Below are positions 51,558 through 59,363 of a stretch of DNA of 64,000 nucleotides, piece by piece (the stretch's first letter is position 1; every line of letters begins with the position of its first letter). The stretch is from Cloacibacterium sp047601505 (GTDB lineage: Bacteria > Bacteroidota > Bacteroidia > Flavobacteriales > Weeksellaceae). The notes beneath the pieces were generated by a model that saw nothing but the letters and a program-made list of their open reading frames with translations, was not told where the DNA came from and ran no database searches. Location of the stretch: assembly GCF_047601505.1 (NCBI RefSeq), contig NZ_JASGJD010000001.1:682001-746000 (forward strand). Direction: 5' to 3'. Made by a program: the position numbers and the translations under genes.

Positions 51558-53078
51558 TTAAAATTTAAACTTCTCTAAAAACTCCCCAATTTTTCTATCA
51601 TTTGCTAATCTTGGGATTTTGTTTTGTCCGCCCAATTTTCCTTCAGATTTTGCATATTCTTGGAAGGCGTTTTTCTGCAATTTGGTAATTTTCAAAACTT
51701 GCAAAATATTTCCAGAAATTAAATCATCATAATACGTGTTTCTTTTGCGCATTTCCAAATCTAGATTTTGGCGGAAACTTTCTAGATTTTCTGGCTCTTT
51801 TTCAAATTCTATAAACCATTCGTGATAAGGTAATTCGCCATTTTCGGAATTTACTTGCGGCGCAAGGTGAAACTCTGTAATTTGTGCTGGAAATTTCTCC
51901 ACTGTAGCTTTCATCGCTTCTTCCACTTCAAAAGCAATTACGTGTTCGCCAAAAGCGGAAGTAAAATGTTTCGTTCTTCCACTTACCAAAATTCTGTGCG
52001 GATTTTTAGAAATAAATCTCACCACATCACCAATAGAATATGCCCAAAGTCCAGAATTTGTCGTTAAAATCAATGCATAATCTTTGTTGAGTTCAACATC
52101 TTTTAACGTTAATCTCTCAAAAAGAGGTTGCTGAGCGGAGTCGAAGCTTCCATATTGTTCCAATGGAATAAATTCGTAGAAAATTCCATGATTTGATTGC
52201 AACAAAAGTCCTTCTTTCTCGTAATCATCTTGAAACGCGAAAAATCCTTCGCTTGCAGGAAATGTTTGGATAATATCAACTTTTCCTCCCAAAAGTTCTT
52301 CCATTTTTTCGCGGTAAGGTTCGTAGTTTACACCACCTGTAACAATCAATTGAAGATTTGGGAACAGTTGTTTTATTTTTTTGCCATTTCTTTCAATTAA
52401 TTTTTCAAAATACATAATCAACCAAGGCGGAATTCCCGAAATCAGGGTCATGTTTTCCTTTTCAGTTTCTTCTACAATTTTGTCAACTTTAGTTTCCCAA
52501 TCTTCTATGCAATTGGTTTCGTAACTTGGCAATCTGTTTTTTTGTAAATAATTGGGGATGTGATGTGCTACAATTCCCGAAAGTCTGCCTGTTTTTATTC
52601 CGTTAATGTCTTCTAATTCTGGTGAACCTTGCAAAAAAATCATTTTTCCGTTCACGAAATCGGCATTGTTTTTTTGAGCAATATAATGGAAAAGTGCAGA
52701 TTGCGCAGCTTTTACTTGGTAATCCATTCCTTCTGAAGTGAGCGGAATATATTTAGTGCCAGAAGTAGTTCCAGAAGTTTTAGCAAAATATTCTGGAGTG
52801 TCTTTCCAAAGGATATTTTTGTCTCCGTGTTTTACTTTTTCAACAAAAGGTTTTAAGTCTTCGTAATCCGAAATTTTTACATTTTTTTGAAAATCTTCAA
52901 TCGATTTTATTTCCGAAAAGTTGTGTTGAAGACCAAATAAAGTCTTTTCAGCAGATTTTACTAAATCAAGAAGGAGTTTTTCTTGAAGTTGTTCTGCATT
53001 ATTTTTATAATATTCTGTCTGCTTTACGTGGTTTTTTGCCCAGATTTTAGCAGCTACTTTTTTTATGAAACCAATCAT
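51558..53078 (-). CDS. GH3-family acyl-adenylating protein
   Basis: 506 residues from the ATG at 53078 (MIGFIKKVAAKIWAK); an in-frame ATG at 53117 lies upstream of the promoter box, so it is unlikely. GH3-type features: AKTSGTTSGTKYIPLTSEGM (nucleotide-binding loop), LISGIPPWLIMYFEKL, LIVTGGVNYEPYREKMEELLGG, TFPASEGFFAFQDD, GLWAYSIGDVVRF and RILVSGRTKHFTSAFGEHV. In plants GH3 enzymes join amino acids to hormones; bacterial copies are unstudied. Residues about 311-322 (SFDSAQQPLF) are encoded by a REP-like repeat and look inserted. Confidence 0.87.
   Translation of the reverse strand: MIGFIKKVAAKIWAKNHVKQTEYYKNNAEQLQEKLLLDLVKSAEKTLFGLQHNFSEIKSIEDFQKNVKISDYEDLKPFVEKVKHGDKNILWKDTPEYFAKTSGTTSGTKYIPLTSEGMDYQVKAAQSALFHYIAQKNNADFVNGKMIFLQGSPELEDINGIKTGRLSGIVAHHIPNYLQKNRLPSYETNCIEDWETKVDKIVEETEKENMTLISGIPPWLIMYFEKLIERNGKKIKQLFPNLQLIVTGGVNYEPYREKMEELLGGKVDIIQTFPASEGFFAFQDDYEKEGLLLQSNHGIFYEFIPLEQYGSFDSAQQPLFERLTLKDVELNKDYALILTTNSGLWAYSIGDVVRFISKNPHRILVSGRTKHFTSAFGEHVIAFEVEEAMKATVEKFPAQITEFHLAPQVNSENGELPYHEWFIEFEKEPENLESFRQNLDLEMRKRNTYYDDLISGNILQVLKITKLQKNAFQEYAKSEGKLGGQNKIPRLANDRKIGEFLEKFKF
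52126..52151. repeat. REP-like repeat fragment inside the GH3-family gene
   Basis: GGTTGCTGAGCGGAGTCGAAGC and flanks match a short palindromic repeat that I recognise from flavobacterial intergenic DNA; read on the minus strand it gives the peptide SFDSAQQP in frame. Confidence 0.5.
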
Positions 53079-53082
53079 TTTG

Positions 53083-53090
53083 CAAAAATA
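53083..53090 (-). promoter_or_regulatory. TAnnTTTG box abutting the GH3-family start
   Basis: Minus-strand TATTTTTG, followed by CAAA and the ATG at 53078. Confidence 0.65.
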
Positions 53091-53097
53091 AACAAAA

Positions 53098-53122
53098 AAC
53101 CGATGAATTGAGTTCATCGGTT
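53098..53122 (-). terminator. Strong intrinsic terminator with no annotated gene upstream
   Basis: Perfect 10-bp stem AACCGATGAA / TTCATCGGTT with a 5-nt loop, followed on the minus strand by TTTTTTG. The nearest minus-strand gene starts downstream of it, so it must end something transcribed from 53123-53300. Confidence 0.75.
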
Positions 53123-53287
53123 CTAATAAGGATAAGTTTTCTTTCCCTATCTAAACAATAACTATATTTTCCTTTCTCTGAATCTCTCTTCTGGAGTTTC
53201 ATTTTTTAAATTCCTATTAGTAAAGCAACACTTTATAATGATTTTGTCATTTATAAATTGTATTAATAGTGTATCATTTGTGTTTTG
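53098..53287 (-). ncRNA. Candidate small RNA or short-peptide transcript
   Basis: A minus-strand TAAGTTTG box at 53294-53301 would start RNA near 53287, and the terminator at 53098-53122 would end it, giving about 190 nt. Within it are only very short ATG frames (4, 5 codons) and a 49-codon frame from ATG near 53205 that runs through the terminator. A stretch just before a stop at 53162 reads NETPEERFRERKI but has no standard start. Non-coding or a leader-peptide RNA are both possible. Confidence 0.4.
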
Positions 53288-53293
53288 ATGGTA

Positions 53294-53301
53294 CAAACTT
53301 A
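53294..53301 (-). promoter_or_regulatory. TAnnTTTG box of the candidate small RNA
   Basis: Minus-strand TAAGTTTG, about 170 nt upstream of the orphan terminator. Confidence 0.4.
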
Positions 53302-53387
53302 GCAACCAAATAAGGTATTAGAAAATATTCTCAATAGATTAACTAAAGTTTATTAATCCTTAAAAACAACTTAAAAAATTAAAATCG

Positions 53388-53395
53388 TATTTTTG
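53388..53395 (+). promoter_or_regulatory. TAnnTTTG promoter box for mfd
   Basis: TATTTTTG, 95 nt before the mfd ATG, giving an unusually long leader for this window. Confidence 0.55.
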
Positions 53396-53405
53396 CAAAA
53401 ATTAA

Positions 53406-53460
53406 CGATTTCGGAGAGACCCGAAATCGCGTTTGTCGTTTTATAAAAATTGAAAAACGA
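53406..53460 (+). promoter_or_regulatory. Two hairpins in the mfd leader
   Basis: CGATTTCGG-agagac-CCGAAATCG (53406-53429) is a perfect 9-bp stem; TCGTTTT...AAAACGA (about 53436-53460) can form a second. There is no T-tract, so they are leader structures rather than terminators. Confidence 0.45.
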
Positions 53461-53490
53461 TAAACTTTTTTACAACTTTACGAATTCAAA

Positions 53491-56400
53491 ATGCTAAAAA
53501 ATATTAATCAAATACTTCTTCCAGAGCTTCTTAGGAAGAATTTTGGAAAAGAAATTTTCGAGAATTTAGATAAGAACAAACACATTTCCGTGAAAGGTTT
53601 TGCGGGCTCTGTTCCTTCCATTTTAACTACAGAATTGTTTTTAACCAAATGCCAAAACCAGCAGAATAGTAGTGTGCTTTTCATTATAGATGACAAAGAA
53701 TCTACTCATTATATTACTTCAGAATTAGAAGAAATGCTTGGCGAAGAAAATGTGTTGTATTTTCCAGAAACTCATTTAGAACCGTATCAAATCGAGAAAA
53801 CACAAAACGCAAATATCGTTTTAAGAACAGAAGTTCTCAATAGGTTGAATTTTGATAACAAACCAAAGGTTATTGTAGCTACAGCTTCGGCACTTTCTGA
53901 AAAAGTTTTGAAAAAAGAAGATTTCAAAGCTATTTCTCACACCATAAAAGTGGGCGATAAATTAGATTTTGATTTCACTGATGAACTTTTGAATCAATTC
54001 AATTTTAATTTTGCAGATTTTGTTTCAGAGCCTGGAGAATTTTCGGTGCGTGGCGGTATTGTAGATGTTTTTTCTTACGCTTACGAAAAACCCTTCAGAA
54101 TTACCTTTTTCGGGAATGAGGTAGAAAGTATTAAAGAATTTGACATCGAAACTCAACTTTCAACAGGGAAAGTAGAAGAATTCGAATTGGTTTCTAATAT
54201 GAATTTTGCAGTTACAGGAAGTAAAGTTTCTCTCTTAGATTTGTTGCCAGAAAATAGCTTTATCATTACAAAAGATGCTTATCTTACAGTAAAAAAATTG
54301 AAAGACTTCTATGATAAAGCCGAACAAAAATTTGAAACTTTAAGCAAAGAACTCAAACATCAAAAACCAGAAACTCTTTTCGTTTCTGATGAGGTTTTTT
54401 TCCAAAATTTGAAAAAATTTAAAGCGATTGATTTTACTTCGCAACAACTTAACGATTTTAAAACTTTACCTTTAAATCAAACTTCACAGCCTAGTTTTCA
54501 TAAAAATTTTGAACTTCTCTCCGAAGATTTAAAAGAAAAAAAAGAACAAGGTTTTGAAATTTGGATTTCCTTTTCTGGTGATAAACAAAAAGAAAGATTA
54601 GACGAAATTTTCGCTTCAATTCAAGAAAATCAAGAGCCAAAAACAGAGAATCAAGAAAATCAACAACTGTATAAAGCATTTAAATCTGAACTTCACGAAG
54701 GTTTTATTGATTCTGAACTAAAAATTTCAGTTTATACAGACCATCAGATTTTTGACCGTTACCAAAGATATAAGGCTAAAAATTCTTTTGCAAAATCCGA
54801 GCAATTAACGCTAAAAGATTTAATGTCTCTAAAAGTGGGAGATTACATTACGCATATCGACCACGGAATTGGTAAATTTATGGGATTGGTGAAGGTTACC
54901 AACGATGGGAAAACGCAAGAATGTTTCAAATTGACGTACAAAAACAACGATTTATTATATGTTTCTATTCACTCGCTTCATAAAATTTCAAAATACAACG
55001 GTCCTGATGGAAGAGAAATTGTATTAAATAAACTCGGTTCGCCAGCTTGGAAATCTCTAAAACAGAAAACCAAAGCTAAAGTGAAGCAAATAGCGTTTGA
55101 TTTGATTAAATTATATGCACAAAGAAAGGCTGCAAAAGGCTTTCCTTTTTCTCCAGATTCTTATTTGCAAAATGAATTGGAAGCAAGTTTTATCTACGAA
55201 GATACTCCAGACCAAGAAAAAGCAACCAATGATGTGAAAGCAGACATGGAAAATGATGGCGTAATGGACAGATTAATTTGTGGAGATGTTGGTTTCGGGA
55301 AAACAGAAGTTGCGATTAGAGCGGCTTTTAAAGCGGCAACTGATGGAAAGCAAGTTGCGGTTTTGGTTCCGACTACTATTTTGGCGTTTCAACATTATAG
55401 AAGTTTCAAAGAAAGGTTGAAAGAATTTCCTGTAAGTATTTCTTATTTGAATAGATTTCGCTCTACAAAACAGAAAAACGAAACCAAAGAAGGTCTTAAA
55501 AATGGTAAAATTGATATTGTAATCGGGACACATCAATTGGTAGGAAAAGACATCGTTTTCAAAGATTTAGGATTGTTGATTATTGATGAAGAGCATAAAT
55601 TTGGGGTGAATGTAAAAGATAAACTCAAAACATTAAAAGCAAATATTGACACATTAACTTTGACGGCAACACCAATTCCAAGAACGCTACAGTTTTCTTT
55701 GATGGCTGCAAGAGATTTATCGGTAATTAAAACGCCACCGCCAAATCGTCAACCTGTAGATACACAAATTATTGGTTTCAACGAAGAAATTCTACGAGAT
55801 GCTATTTCGTATGAAATTCAAAGAGACGGACAAGTTTATTTCATCAACAATAGAATTGAAAATCTGAAAGATATTGCAGGTTTAATTCAGCGTTTGGTTC
55901 CAGATGCAAGAGTGGTAACTGGTCATGGACAAATGGATGGAAAAGAATTGGAAACGAGAATTTTAGATTTTATGGAAGGAAAATATGATGTCTTGGTTTC
56001 TACAACTATCGTAGAATCTGGAGTGGATGTTCCAAATGCAAATACGATTTTCATCAATGATGCACAAAGATTCGGGATGGCAGATTTGCACCAAATGCGA
56101 GGCAGAGTTGGTAGAAGTAATAGAAAAGCATTTTGTTATTTGATAACGCCACCGTTTGACATGATGACTTCGGATGCCAGAAAACGTTTGGAAGCGATTG
56201 AACAATTTTCGGATTTGGGAAGCGGTTTTCAAATTGCAATGAAGGATTTAGAAATACGTGGAGCAGGAGATTTATTGGGAGCAGAACAAAGTGGTTTCAT
56301 CAACGAAATGGGTTTTGAAACGTATCAAAAAATTATGCAAGAAGCTTTGGAAGAACTTCAAAATGATGATGAATTTTCGAATTTATTTGAGAATGAAGAA

Positions 56401-56901
56401 GATCGTAAAAAATTATTCAAATCTCAGAAAGAAGTTAATATTGATACTGACTTTGAACTGATGTTGCCAGATTCTTATGTGAATTCAACTGAAGAAAGAT
56501 TGTCACTTTACCAAAAATTAGCAGAAATTTCAACAAAAGAAGATTTGCAGCAATTTGAAAATGAGCTAGTTGATAGATTTGGTGAAATTCCGAAAGAAGC
56601 CATTAATTTATTAAAATCTGTTGAGTTGAAATGGCTTGCGGCAGAAATTGGTTTTGATAAAATTGTAATGAAAAACGGAATTTTCTTGGGATATTTCCCA
56701 GATAATCCTCAAGATAAATTTTACCAAAGCGAAAAATTCAGAACTCTAATTGCATATCTAAGTCAAAATCCTCGAGAAGCTCAACTCAAAGAGAAGTCTG
56801 GCAAAGAAGGTAATCAGCTGATGATGAGAAAAGACGCCGTGAAAAATGTAGATGAAGTAAATATTTTGTTGAACAATATTTTGCAACATAAAAATGTGTA
56901 A
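53491..56901 (+). CDS. mfd: Transcription-repair coupling factor Mfd
   Basis: 1136 residues. Removes RNA polymerase stalled at DNA lesions and recruits UvrA. Order of domains: UvrB-homology module (about 1-330, with GEFSVRGGIVDVFSYAYEKPFRI), RNA polymerase-interacting domain (about 445-510: LKVGDYITHIDHGIGKFMGL), SF2 translocase with Walker A GDVGFGKTEVA near 598 and Walker B LLIIDEEHKFGV near 699, motif III TLTATPIPRTLQ, motif VI QMRGRVGRS, and the TRCF C-terminal domain (about 980-1100). Full length and intact. A lipoprotein gene follows by 20 bp. Confidence 0.97.
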   Translation: MLKNINQILLPELLRKNFGKEIFENLDKNKHISVKGFAGSVPSILTTELFLTKCQNQQNSSVLFIIDDKESTHYITSELEEMLGEENVLYFPETHLEPYQIEKTQNANIVLRTEVLNRLNFDNKPKVIVATASALSEKVLKKEDFKAISHTIKVGDKLDFDFTDELLNQFNFNFADFVSEPGEFSVRGGIVDVFSYAYEKPFRITFFGNEVESIKEFDIETQLSTGKVEEFELVSNMNFAVTGSKVSLLDLLPENSFIITKDAYLTVKKLKDFYDKAEQKFETLSKELKHQKPETLFVSDEVFFQNLKKFKAIDFTSQQLNDFKTLPLNQTSQPSFHKNFELLSEDLKEKKEQGFEIWISFSGDKQKERLDEIFASIQENQEPKTENQENQQLYKAFKSELHEGFIDSELKISVYTDHQIFDRYQRYKAKNSFAKSEQLTLKDLMSLKVGDYITHIDHGIGKFMGLVKVTNDGKTQECFKLTYKNNDLLYVSIHSLHKISKYNGPDGREIVLNKLGSPAWKSLKQKTKAKVKQIAFDLIKLYAQRKAAKGFPFSPDSYLQNELEASFIYEDTPDQEKATNDVKADMENDGVMDRLICGDVGFGKTEVAIRAAFKAATDGKQVAVLVPTTILAFQHYRSFKERLKEFPVSISYLNRFRSTKQKNETKEGLKNGKIDIVIGTHQLVGKDIVFKDLGLLIIDEEHKFGVNVKDKLKTLKANIDTLTLTATPIPRTLQFSLMAARDLSVIKTPPPNRQPVDTQIIGFNEEILRDAISYEIQRDGQVYFINNRIENLKDIAGLIQRLVPDARVVTGHGQMDGKELETRILDFMEGKYDVLVSTTIVESGVDVPNANTIFINDAQRFGMADLHQMRGRVGRSNRKAFCYLITPPFDMMTSDARKRLEAIEQFSDLGSGFQIAMKDLEIRGAGDLLGAEQSGFINEMGFETYQKIMQEALEELQNDDEFSNLFENEEDRKKLFKSQKEVNIDTDFELMLPDSYVNSTEERLSLYQKLAEISTKEDLQQFENELVDRFGEIPKEAINLLKSVELKWLAAEIGFDKIVMKNGIFLGYFPDNPQDKFYQSEKFRTLIAYLSQNPREAQLKEKSGKEGNQLMMRKDAVKNVDEVNILLNNILQHKNV

Positions 56902-56921
56902 ATTTGTGAAAAACTGATACA

Positions 56922-57830
56922 ATGAAATCTGTAAAATTTTTATTTTCTTTAATCTGTGGTCTTTTCTTATTTGTTTCTTGTGTTCCGGAAGCAGATTCTA
57001 ACGGAGATTTACTTCATGGAATTGGCGATATAGGCATTGGAAACGGAGGCGGAGGAAACTCTGGCGGCGGAGGAACGGGAGGAACAGGTGCAAAAGTACT
57101 TTCTAAATATAATACAACAGATAGTAATAAAGCTTCTATTAGCTATAATTTTACCTATTCTAATAAAGTATTGACTAAAATCGCTATTTCAGATGGTTCT
57201 TTAACTACAGATTTAACCTATTCAAACGGATTAATTTCTAAATCTGTAACTGTAATAAAAGACGAGCAAACGGGAACAGAAACAACTTCTACTACCAAAA
57301 ACATTGAATATAATTCTGTAGGGAATATTACCAAAATAGAATCTACAGACGAAATGTCTATGAGTGGAAGCGTAATTAATACTACCGATAAAACCACTGT
57401 TTTTACTTATAATTCTGATGGAAAAATTACTAAATACATTCAAACGGCAAGTATAGGCTCATTAGTTTCGCAGTCTTTTGTTTGTGATATTTCTTATACA
57501 GGAAAAAATATCTCTAAAGTTGTTCTTACTACAAAAATGCCAGGATCGCCACTTCCAGATTTAGTAGTGACTTCTATTTTTAGTAATTTTGATAACAAAA
57601 TAGCGGCTTTTTCTACATTGCCAGAAAATTTCAGACAACTCTCCATTTCGGATTTTAGTTTTGCTTTTTACGGAACGGGAACTAATAATTTTGGTAAAGT
57701 CTCTATTACAGAATCTATGATGGGAACAACTGTAGATGCTACGGCTTCGTACTCATACGATTCTGAAGGATACACCATTTCTGCAAGTAGTAATGGTGAT
57801 AATTCTACCTACGAATACATTAAATTATAG
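56922..57830 (+). CDS. Lipoprotein with Gly-rich linker and YD-like repeats
   Basis: 302 residues. Lipoprotein signal with Cys in FLFVSCVPEADSNGD (about residue 20); the acid residues after it may aid surface export. Residues about 35-60 are a Gly/Asn/Ser linker (GIGNGGGGNSGGGGTGG). The remainder has repeated short beta units of the form Y-x-x-x-G-x-I/L-T/S-K (FTYSNKVLTKI, LTYSNGLISKS, FTYNSDGKITKY, ISYTGKNISKV), similar in style to RHS/YD hairpins. I do not recognise a named family. Probably cotranscribed with mfd, perhaps only by position. Confidence 0.75.
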   Translation: MKSVKFLFSLICGLFLFVSCVPEADSNGDLLHGIGDIGIGNGGGGNSGGGGTGGTGAKVLSKYNTTDSNKASISYNFTYSNKVLTKIAISDGSLTTDLTYSNGLISKSVTVIKDEQTGTETTSTTKNIEYNSVGNITKIESTDEMSMSGSVINTTDKTTVFTYNSDGKITKYIQTASIGSLVSQSFVCDISYTGKNISKVVLTTKMPGSPLPDLVVTSIFSNFDNKIAAFSTLPENFRQLSISDFSFAFYGTGTNNFGKVSITESMMGTTVDATASYSYDSEGYTISASSNGDNSTYEYIKL

Positions 57831-57882
57831 TTTTAGATATTGTCAATAATAATTTGGTTGAGATTTTTTATTTTCAATAATT

Positions 57883-57890
57883 TATCTTTG
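57883..57890 (+). promoter_or_regulatory. TAnnTTTG promoter box for pth
   Basis: TATCTTTG, 25 nt before the GTG start at 57916. Confidence 0.55.
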
Positions 57891-57915
57891 CAAAATCAAA
57901 TTTTAAATAAGAAAA

Positions 57916-58479
57916 GTGAAGTACTTAATTGTAGGTTTAGGAAATAAAGGCGAAGAATATACGGAAACACGTCATAATATTGGTTTTAAAGTGGCTGAAA
58001 AAATTGCAGAAACTTTGGAAGCTCCATTCAAAACGGCAAATTTTGGTTGGATTTCTGATGGGAAATACAAAGGAAGAAAAGTGTTTATATTGAAACCAGA
58101 TACTTATATGAATCTTTCGGGAAATGCCGTTCGTTTTTGGATGCAAAAAGAAAATATTCCGTTAGAAAATGTATTAATCGTTACAGATGATCTGGCACTT
58201 CCTTTTGGAACTTTAAGAATGAGAAAAAAAGGTTCAGACGCTGGTCATAATGGTTTGAAGAACATACAAGAGATTTTACAAACACAAAATTTCGCAAGGT
58301 TGCGTTTCGGTATTTCGGCAGATTTTTCCGAAGGAAAACAGATAGATTATGTTCTGGGAAAATGGAACGAAGAAGAGCAGAAAACGTTGCAAGACAGGAT
58401 AGAATTATTTGCAAAAGCCAGTTTGTCTTTTGTTTTCGCTGGAGTTAATAATACGATGAATACTTTTAACGGAAAGTAG
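57916..58479 (+). CDS. pth: Peptidyl-tRNA hydrolase
   Basis: 187 residues. Recycles tRNA from prematurely released peptidyl-tRNA. Motifs: LIVGLGNKGEEYTETRHNIGF with the catalytic His, LKPDTYMNLSGNAV, VTDDLALPFGTLRMRKKGSDAGHNGLKNI, and FARLRFGI. The start is GTG (57916), chosen because the family begins MKYLIVGLGN exactly here and no ATG is upstream in frame. Confidence 0.96.
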   Translation: MKYLIVGLGNKGEEYTETRHNIGFKVAEKIAETLEAPFKTANFGWISDGKYKGRKVFILKPDTYMNLSGNAVRFWMQKENIPLENVLIVTDDLALPFGTLRMRKKGSDAGHNGLKNIQEILQTQNFARLRFGISADFSEGKQIDYVLGKWNEEEQKTLQDRIELFAKASLSFVFAGVNNTMNTFNGK

Positions 58480-58501
58480 TTTTCGTCAATTTAAATATTT
58501 T

Positions 58502-58545
58502 AAAGTCGTGAAATTGTTATAATTAGCAGTTTCACGACTTTTTTT
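58502..58545 (+). terminator. Intrinsic terminator after pth
   Basis: Perfect 12-bp stem AAAGTCGTGAAA / TTTCACGACTTT with a 16-nt loop and a T-run. Confidence 0.8.
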
Positions 58546-58561
58546 ATAAATATTTTGAAAG

Positions 58562-58586
58562 AAAAAAGCCTCGTAAAAACGAGGCT
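58562..58586 (-). terminator. Intrinsic terminator after the SulP-carbonic anhydrase genes
   Basis: AGCCTCG-taaaaa-CGAGGCT stem; six T on the minus strand. A second pairing, TGCGAGA (58591-58597) with TCTCGCA (about 58639-58645), lies just upstream. Confidence 0.8.
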
Positions 58587-58670
58587 ATAATGCGAGAAAG
58601 ATTTGTTGTTAATTAAAAATCAAAAATATATGAAGATTCTCTCGCACTTGTTTAATATGTGTCGCAAAAA

Positions 58671-59306
58671 CTACAACCATGTTACAACTCCTGTTTTCAC
58701 ATCGTAGTTTGCGCCAAGAATTTTTATTTTTCCTTCTTTTTCTAATCCTCTAAGGGTAGAACTTTGGTGTCTAATATCTTCGATAGTTCTTTTTATATTG
58801 CAAAGATTAAGCCTTTCTAATAAAGCTTCGTTTTTAGAAGAACGTTCTTCGCCTTCATTTATAATTTCGTGGATGCAAGGCTCGAAATGATAAATTAAAT
58901 GATTAAGATTGTCCATTCCTAAGTCTTCAATTTTTGCAGCATCTAATCCTCCTTTTAAAGCGCCACAATTGGTGTGTCCTAAAACTAAAACAAGTTTAGA
59001 GCCAGCAACATTACATGCAAATTCCATAGAGCCAAGAATATCTTGATTGGCAAAGTTTCCTGCAATTCTAATACTGAAAATATCTCCCAAACCTTGGTCG
59101 AAGATAAGTTCGGCAGATGTTCTACTGTCTATACAGCTTAGAACGGTTGCAAAAGGCCATTGTCCTTCTCTGGTGTCGTTTACTTGTTCTAGCAAGTTTC
59201 TATTTACTTTAAGATTGTTTACAAATCTTTGGTTTCCTTCTTTTAAAAATTGTAATGCTTTTTCTGGAGATATAGTTGATTGTGTTTCAGATGTATGTGC
59301 TTTCAT
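58671..59306 (-). CDS. Beta-carbonic anhydrase (second copy)
   Basis: 211 residues. Interconverts CO2 and bicarbonate. Zinc ligands and catalytic dyad: Cys, Asp and Arg in TVLSCIDSRTSAEL, His and Cys in LVLGHTNCGALKGG. It starts EKALQFLKEGNQRFVNN, typical of the cytosolic beta class; no signal peptide. It follows the SulP transporter by 57 bp, and the two may act together on bicarbonate. It is clearly different from the other copy at 61372-62049, so not a recent duplication. Confidence 0.93.
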   Translation of the reverse strand: MKAHTSETQSTISPEKALQFLKEGNQRFVNNLKVNRNLLEQVNDTREGQWPFATVLSCIDSRTSAELIFDQGLGDIFSIRIAGNFANQDILGSMEFACNVAGSKLVLVLGHTNCGALKGGLDAAKIEDLGMDNLNHLIYHFEPCIHEIINEGEERSSKNEALLERLNLCNIKRTIEDIRHQSSTLRGLEKEGKIKILGANYDVKTGVVTWL

Positions 59307-59363
59307 TTTTTTTGTAATTGATAATTAATAATTGTTGAATAATTTTGAATTTAAAACGATGTT

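Larger units (their letters stand above)
53079..53490. other. 412-bp gene-free region between the GH3-family gene and mfd
   Basis: It contains, from left to right, the GH3 promoter box, a strong hairpin with a minus-strand T-tract, a possible small minus-strand transcript, an AT-rich gap with no feature I can name (about 53302-53385), the mfd promoter box and a structured mfd leader. No convincing protein gene: the longest minus-strand open stretch ending at 53162 lacks ATG, GTG or TTG after the predicted transcription start. Confidence 0.6.

Noticed and set aside
53162..53290. Minus-strand 42-codon open stretch ending NETPEERFRERKI
   Set aside because: No ATG, GTG or TTG in frame downstream of the predicted transcription start; kept only as part of a possible RNA.
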